Assembly (NCBI GenBank): GCA_027490995.1
Contig: JAIXWY010000011.1
Span: forward strand, 434,001-498,000
Direction: 5' to 3'
Length of the DNA: 64,000 bases
Source: Opitutaceae bacterium
GTDB taxonomy: Bacteria > Verrucomicrobiota > Verrucomicrobiia > Opitutales > Opitutaceae
The position numbers and the translations under genes are program-made. Under the pieces are notes generated by a model that saw only the letters and a program-made list of their open reading frames with translations, searched no databases and was not told the origin of the DNA. How positions within the stretch are numbered: the first letter of the stretch is position 1; each line of letters begins with the position of its first letter. Positions 61,647 to 64,000 of the stretch are shown here, piece by piece.

Positions 61647-64000
61647 ATGCTGCGCCTGATCCTGCCGCCGAATCTGGCCGCTGCCGCCGGTCGAAACGCG
61701 ATCGCCGTGCAGGTGCGGGTAGACCTCGATCGTCCTCCCGGCGCGGAATGGCTCCCCGCGCTTGCTGCGTTACAGCGACTCGGCGCCCCTCCGCAGCGTT
61801 CGCTTGTGCTTCAACTCACCCGCGAACAACTACGGGAACTGGTCACGCTCCTGCGCGGCATGCCTGCGTTCGCCTGGGCCAACGAGCCCGACCGTCCCCT
61901 TCTCTGGGTCGGCGACATCCTCCGGGGCGTGAGCGAACATCTCCTGGATGCCTCCGCCACTGCCACCCCACACCGCTCGCTCGCCGCACCGACGCCCGCG
62001 CTGCGCAGAACTGGACTGGGCGCCACGCCGGCCGCATCTACCCGCCGCACTCCCTCCGCCGAGCGATCTCTCACCGCTGCCGCGAGTGCGATGGTGGTCG
62101 ATGGATCGGAACAGTTTCTCGCGATAACGCTCCCCTCGCGGGAACATGCCTCCTACGCGACCGTTCACGCCCTGCTCCGTACGCACGGCTTCGCGCTCGA
62201 ACCATCGAACCGGCGCTGGTGGCTGCGCGATCGGCACAAGGTACTCAACTTTCTCGCCGAACACGGCCAGCAACTACGCGACGACTTTCGCGCCGAGTTC
62301 ACCGAGAACTTCACCCGCAATACTGGCCGACTCATCCACGCCGGAGTTCTCACCGAGGCCCGCGCCACGGCAGACGGTTTTGAAGTCACGCTGGGCCTGG
62401 ACGTTCCCGCCGCCGCCGCGGCCGCTGTCCAGGCGGCACTCGCCTCTCATCGCCACTATGTCGATTCCGGTTCGAGTGTCCTCATCCTTGAACCTCAGGT
62501 CGTCGCGCGCGTCCGCGCCGCCCAGCAAGCCCTCGCGGGCGAGCGCGGCGCCGGCGGTACGGTGGCGCGCCGAACCCATCGGATCCTCGCCGCGCGGTTG
62601 CCGGAGGTAGAATCAGTGCTCGGCGAGATCGCGCCCCACTTCGCACCCCCCGAGGCCTGGCGCGAACGCAGCGCCGCTCTGCGCGATCTCTCCATCCTAG
62701 CACCGGTCCGCGTGCCCGAACCGCTGGGCGGCACGCTCCGACCTTATCAACGGTTGGGCGTCGCGTGGCTTCACCACCTGCACCGCCACGGCCTCGGCGG
62801 GATCCTCGCCGACGAGATGGGTCTCGGCAAGACGCTGCAGGCACTCGGTCTTGCCTGCGCGACGCTCGCAGACGGCGGCGGAACCGTGCTTGTCGTCTGC
62901 CCCGCCTCCCTGCTCGAAAACTGGCGACGCGAGGCCGCTCGGTTCGCGCCCCACCTGCGCGTCCGGGTGCATCATGGCCAAGGACGCCACGACACGCCCG
63001 ACGGATTCCATGGGGTCGACCTGATCATCACGTCCTACGGCACCTTGGTTCGGGACCAGGCGCGATTCACGGCGATCGAGTTCACCTGCGTGATCGGCGA
63101 CGAGGCGCAACACCTTAAGAGCCGGCGCTCCCAGAACGCCCAAGCCATGCGCTCGCTTCGGGCACGCGGCCGATTCCTCCTCACCGGCACCCCCGTAGAG
63201 AATTCACTCGAAGATCTACGTTCACTCTTCGAGGTCCTGATGCCCGGCCTGCTCAGTCGCCCCCCGACGGGAGCGAGGGGGGAGGAAAAGCAGTGGTATG
63301 ACGACCGCCTGCGGGCCCAGGTCGCGCCATACATCCTGCGTCGCACCAAAGCGGCGGTCGCACCCGAGTTGCCCGCCCGCATCGAACAGGTGCTGTGGTG
63401 CGAACTCACCGGTGCGCAAGCCGAGGCCTATCGCCGGATCCAGGAGGAGGGCGAACGTTCGCTCATGGATCTGCAAGCGGGCGGAGCCGGCGAGGCGACG
63501 CTACGCCTCGCGGCGCTGACTCAGCTGCTGCGTCTGCGACAAGCCTGCTGCGACCTTCGCCTGCTTCCCGAACCGAACCTCGGCGCGGCACCCAACGCGG
63601 CCGACTCCGCGAAACTCGAAGCGTTTCGCGAGCTGCTGGCCGAGGCACTGGATGACGGCCATCGCATCCTCGTGTTCTCCCAGTTCACCTCACTCCTCGC
63701 GCTCCTGCGCGCCGACTTGGAGGCACAGGAGATTCCCTACTGTTCGCTCGATGGCAGCATGTCGCCTTCGGAGCGCCAGGCGGCGGTAGACCGATTCCAG
63801 AACGATCCAGCAAAGGTCCCCGTTTTTCTCCTTTCCCTCAAGGCAGGCGGCACGGGACTGAACCTGACGGGGGCCGACACGGTCGTGCACTTCGACCCGT
63901 GGTGGAATCCGGCAGCGGAGGCCCAGGCGACGGACCGAGCGCACCGCATCGGGCAAACGCGCGTGGTCACGAGCTACAAGCTGATTTGCACGGGAACCGT
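61647..64000 (+). CDS. SNF2-family DNA helicase/translocase (cut by window edge)
   Basis: It reads from the ATG at 61647 and stays open to the end of the window (784 codons seen). The N-terminal ~360 residues are variable and lack a recognised domain. The SNF2 motor follows. Walker A is GILADEMGLGKT, with the Lys near residue 394. VLVVCPASLLENW and the DEAQ box (IGDEAQHLK, about 485-488) come next, then LLTGTPVENSLEDL. The second lobe includes RILVFSQFTSLLALL, FLLSLKAGGTGLNLTGADTVVHFDPWWNPAAEAQATDRAHRIGQT. It probably remodels DNA or RNA-polymerase complexes (HepA/RapA-like class). Only the last ~100 residues or so should be missing. Confidence 0.9.
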   Translation, partial: MLRLILPPNLAAAAGRNAIAVQVRVDLDRPPGAEWLPALAALQRLGAPPQRSLVLQLTREQLRELVTLLRGMPAFAWANEPDRPLLWVGDILRGVSEHLLDASATATPHRSLAAPTPALRRTGLGATPAASTRRTPSAERSLTAAASAMVVDGSEQFLAITLPSREHASYATVHALLRTHGFALEPSNRRWWLRDRHKVLNFLAEHGQQLRDDFRAEFTENFTRNTGRLIHAGVLTEARATADGFEVTLGLDVPAAAAAAVQAALASHRHYVDSGSSVLILEPQVVARVRAAQQALAGERGAGGTVARRTHRILAARLPEVESVLGEIAPHFAPPEAWRERSAALRDLSILAPVRVPEPLGGTLRPYQRLGVAWLHHLHRHGLGGILADEMGLGKTLQALGLACATLADGGGTVLVVCPASLLENWRREAARFAPHLRVRVHHGQGRHDTPDGFHGVDLIITSYGTLVRDQARFTAIEFTCVIGDEAQHLKSRRSQNAQAMRSLRARGRFLLTGTPVENSLEDLRSLFEVLMPGLLSRPPTGARGEEKQWYDDRLRAQVAPYILRRTKAAVAPELPARIEQVLWCELTGAQAEAYRRIQEEGERSLMDLQAGGAGEATLRLAALTQLLRLRQACCDLRLLPEPNLGAAPNAADSAKLEAFRELLAEALDDGHRILVFSQFTSLLALLRADLEAQEIPYCSLDGSMSPSERQAAVDRFQNDPAKVPVFLLSLKAGGTGLNLTGADTVVHFDPWWNPAAEAQATDRAHRIGQTRVVTSYKLICTGT

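Overview
The window is about 64 kb of GC-rich bacterial chromosome with dense, operonic coding. It most resembles a member of Opitutaceae or a relative (Verrucomicrobiota). The basis is family-level: TonB-dependent receptors with an ELSPF(V)-type mature N-terminus, several secreted five-bladed-propeller glycosidase-like paralogs typical of the PVC group, and a five-gene pseudopilin operon resembling the 'Verru_Chthon cassette'. No insertion sequence, phage gene, CRISPR array or rRNA operon was seen; there is one tRNA gene.

Region 1 (1-25258) looks like one glycan or sugar-acid utilisation locus. Two divergent promoter regions (299-553 and 24286-24547) bound it. Each lies between a TonB receptor gene and a rightward gene. 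Between them, in order, are a rightward catabolic operon (two Gfo/Idh/MocA oxidoreductases, a ferritin-like diiron protein, an HpcH/HpaI aldolase, two SDR dehydrogenases), then a Dabb-domain protein, a GntR/FCD regulator and an alpha/beta hydrolase. A leftward eleven-gene operon (24285 to 8779) follows. It encodes a TonB receptor, an alpha-helical-toroid protein, a cyclically permuted mutarotase, a YhcH-type protein, a TAT-exported glycosidase-like protein, an amidohydrolase, a DHDPS/N-acetylneuraminate-lyase family aldolase and four secreted propeller proteins. By eye, the 7-mer TGTATAC occurs once in front of each of the four genes that read outward from the two divergent regions, and I found it nowhere else. 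This suggests that the GntR/FCD protein (6953-7699) controls the whole locus. The gene set suggests breakdown of an unusual keto-sugar or sialic-acid-like glycan by aldolase and dehydrogenase steps without a kinase. The substrate is unknown.

Region 2 (25592-31184) holds a CAT-anticodon tRNA and the leftward pseudopilin operon, four of whose five products have prepilin-type N-termini.

Region 3 (31233-42672) is mostly housekeeping: acs, rho, an uncharacterised 586-residue protein, hisF, xseB-dxs, the prfA-prmC pair and a HAD hydrolase.

Region 4 (42691-49466) has a small lipoprotein, an MFS sugar-type transporter, and a leftward set encoding a carotenoid-isomerase-like flavoprotein, a TonB receptor and an enolase-superfamily enzyme.

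Region 5 (49611-64000) has a secreted M16 protease, an RNase R-type nuclease, a DUF5069 protein, a two-subunit molybdenum hydroxylase, a family B DNA polymerase, a small membrane protein, a family 2 glycosyltransferase and an SNF2 helicase cut by the window edge.
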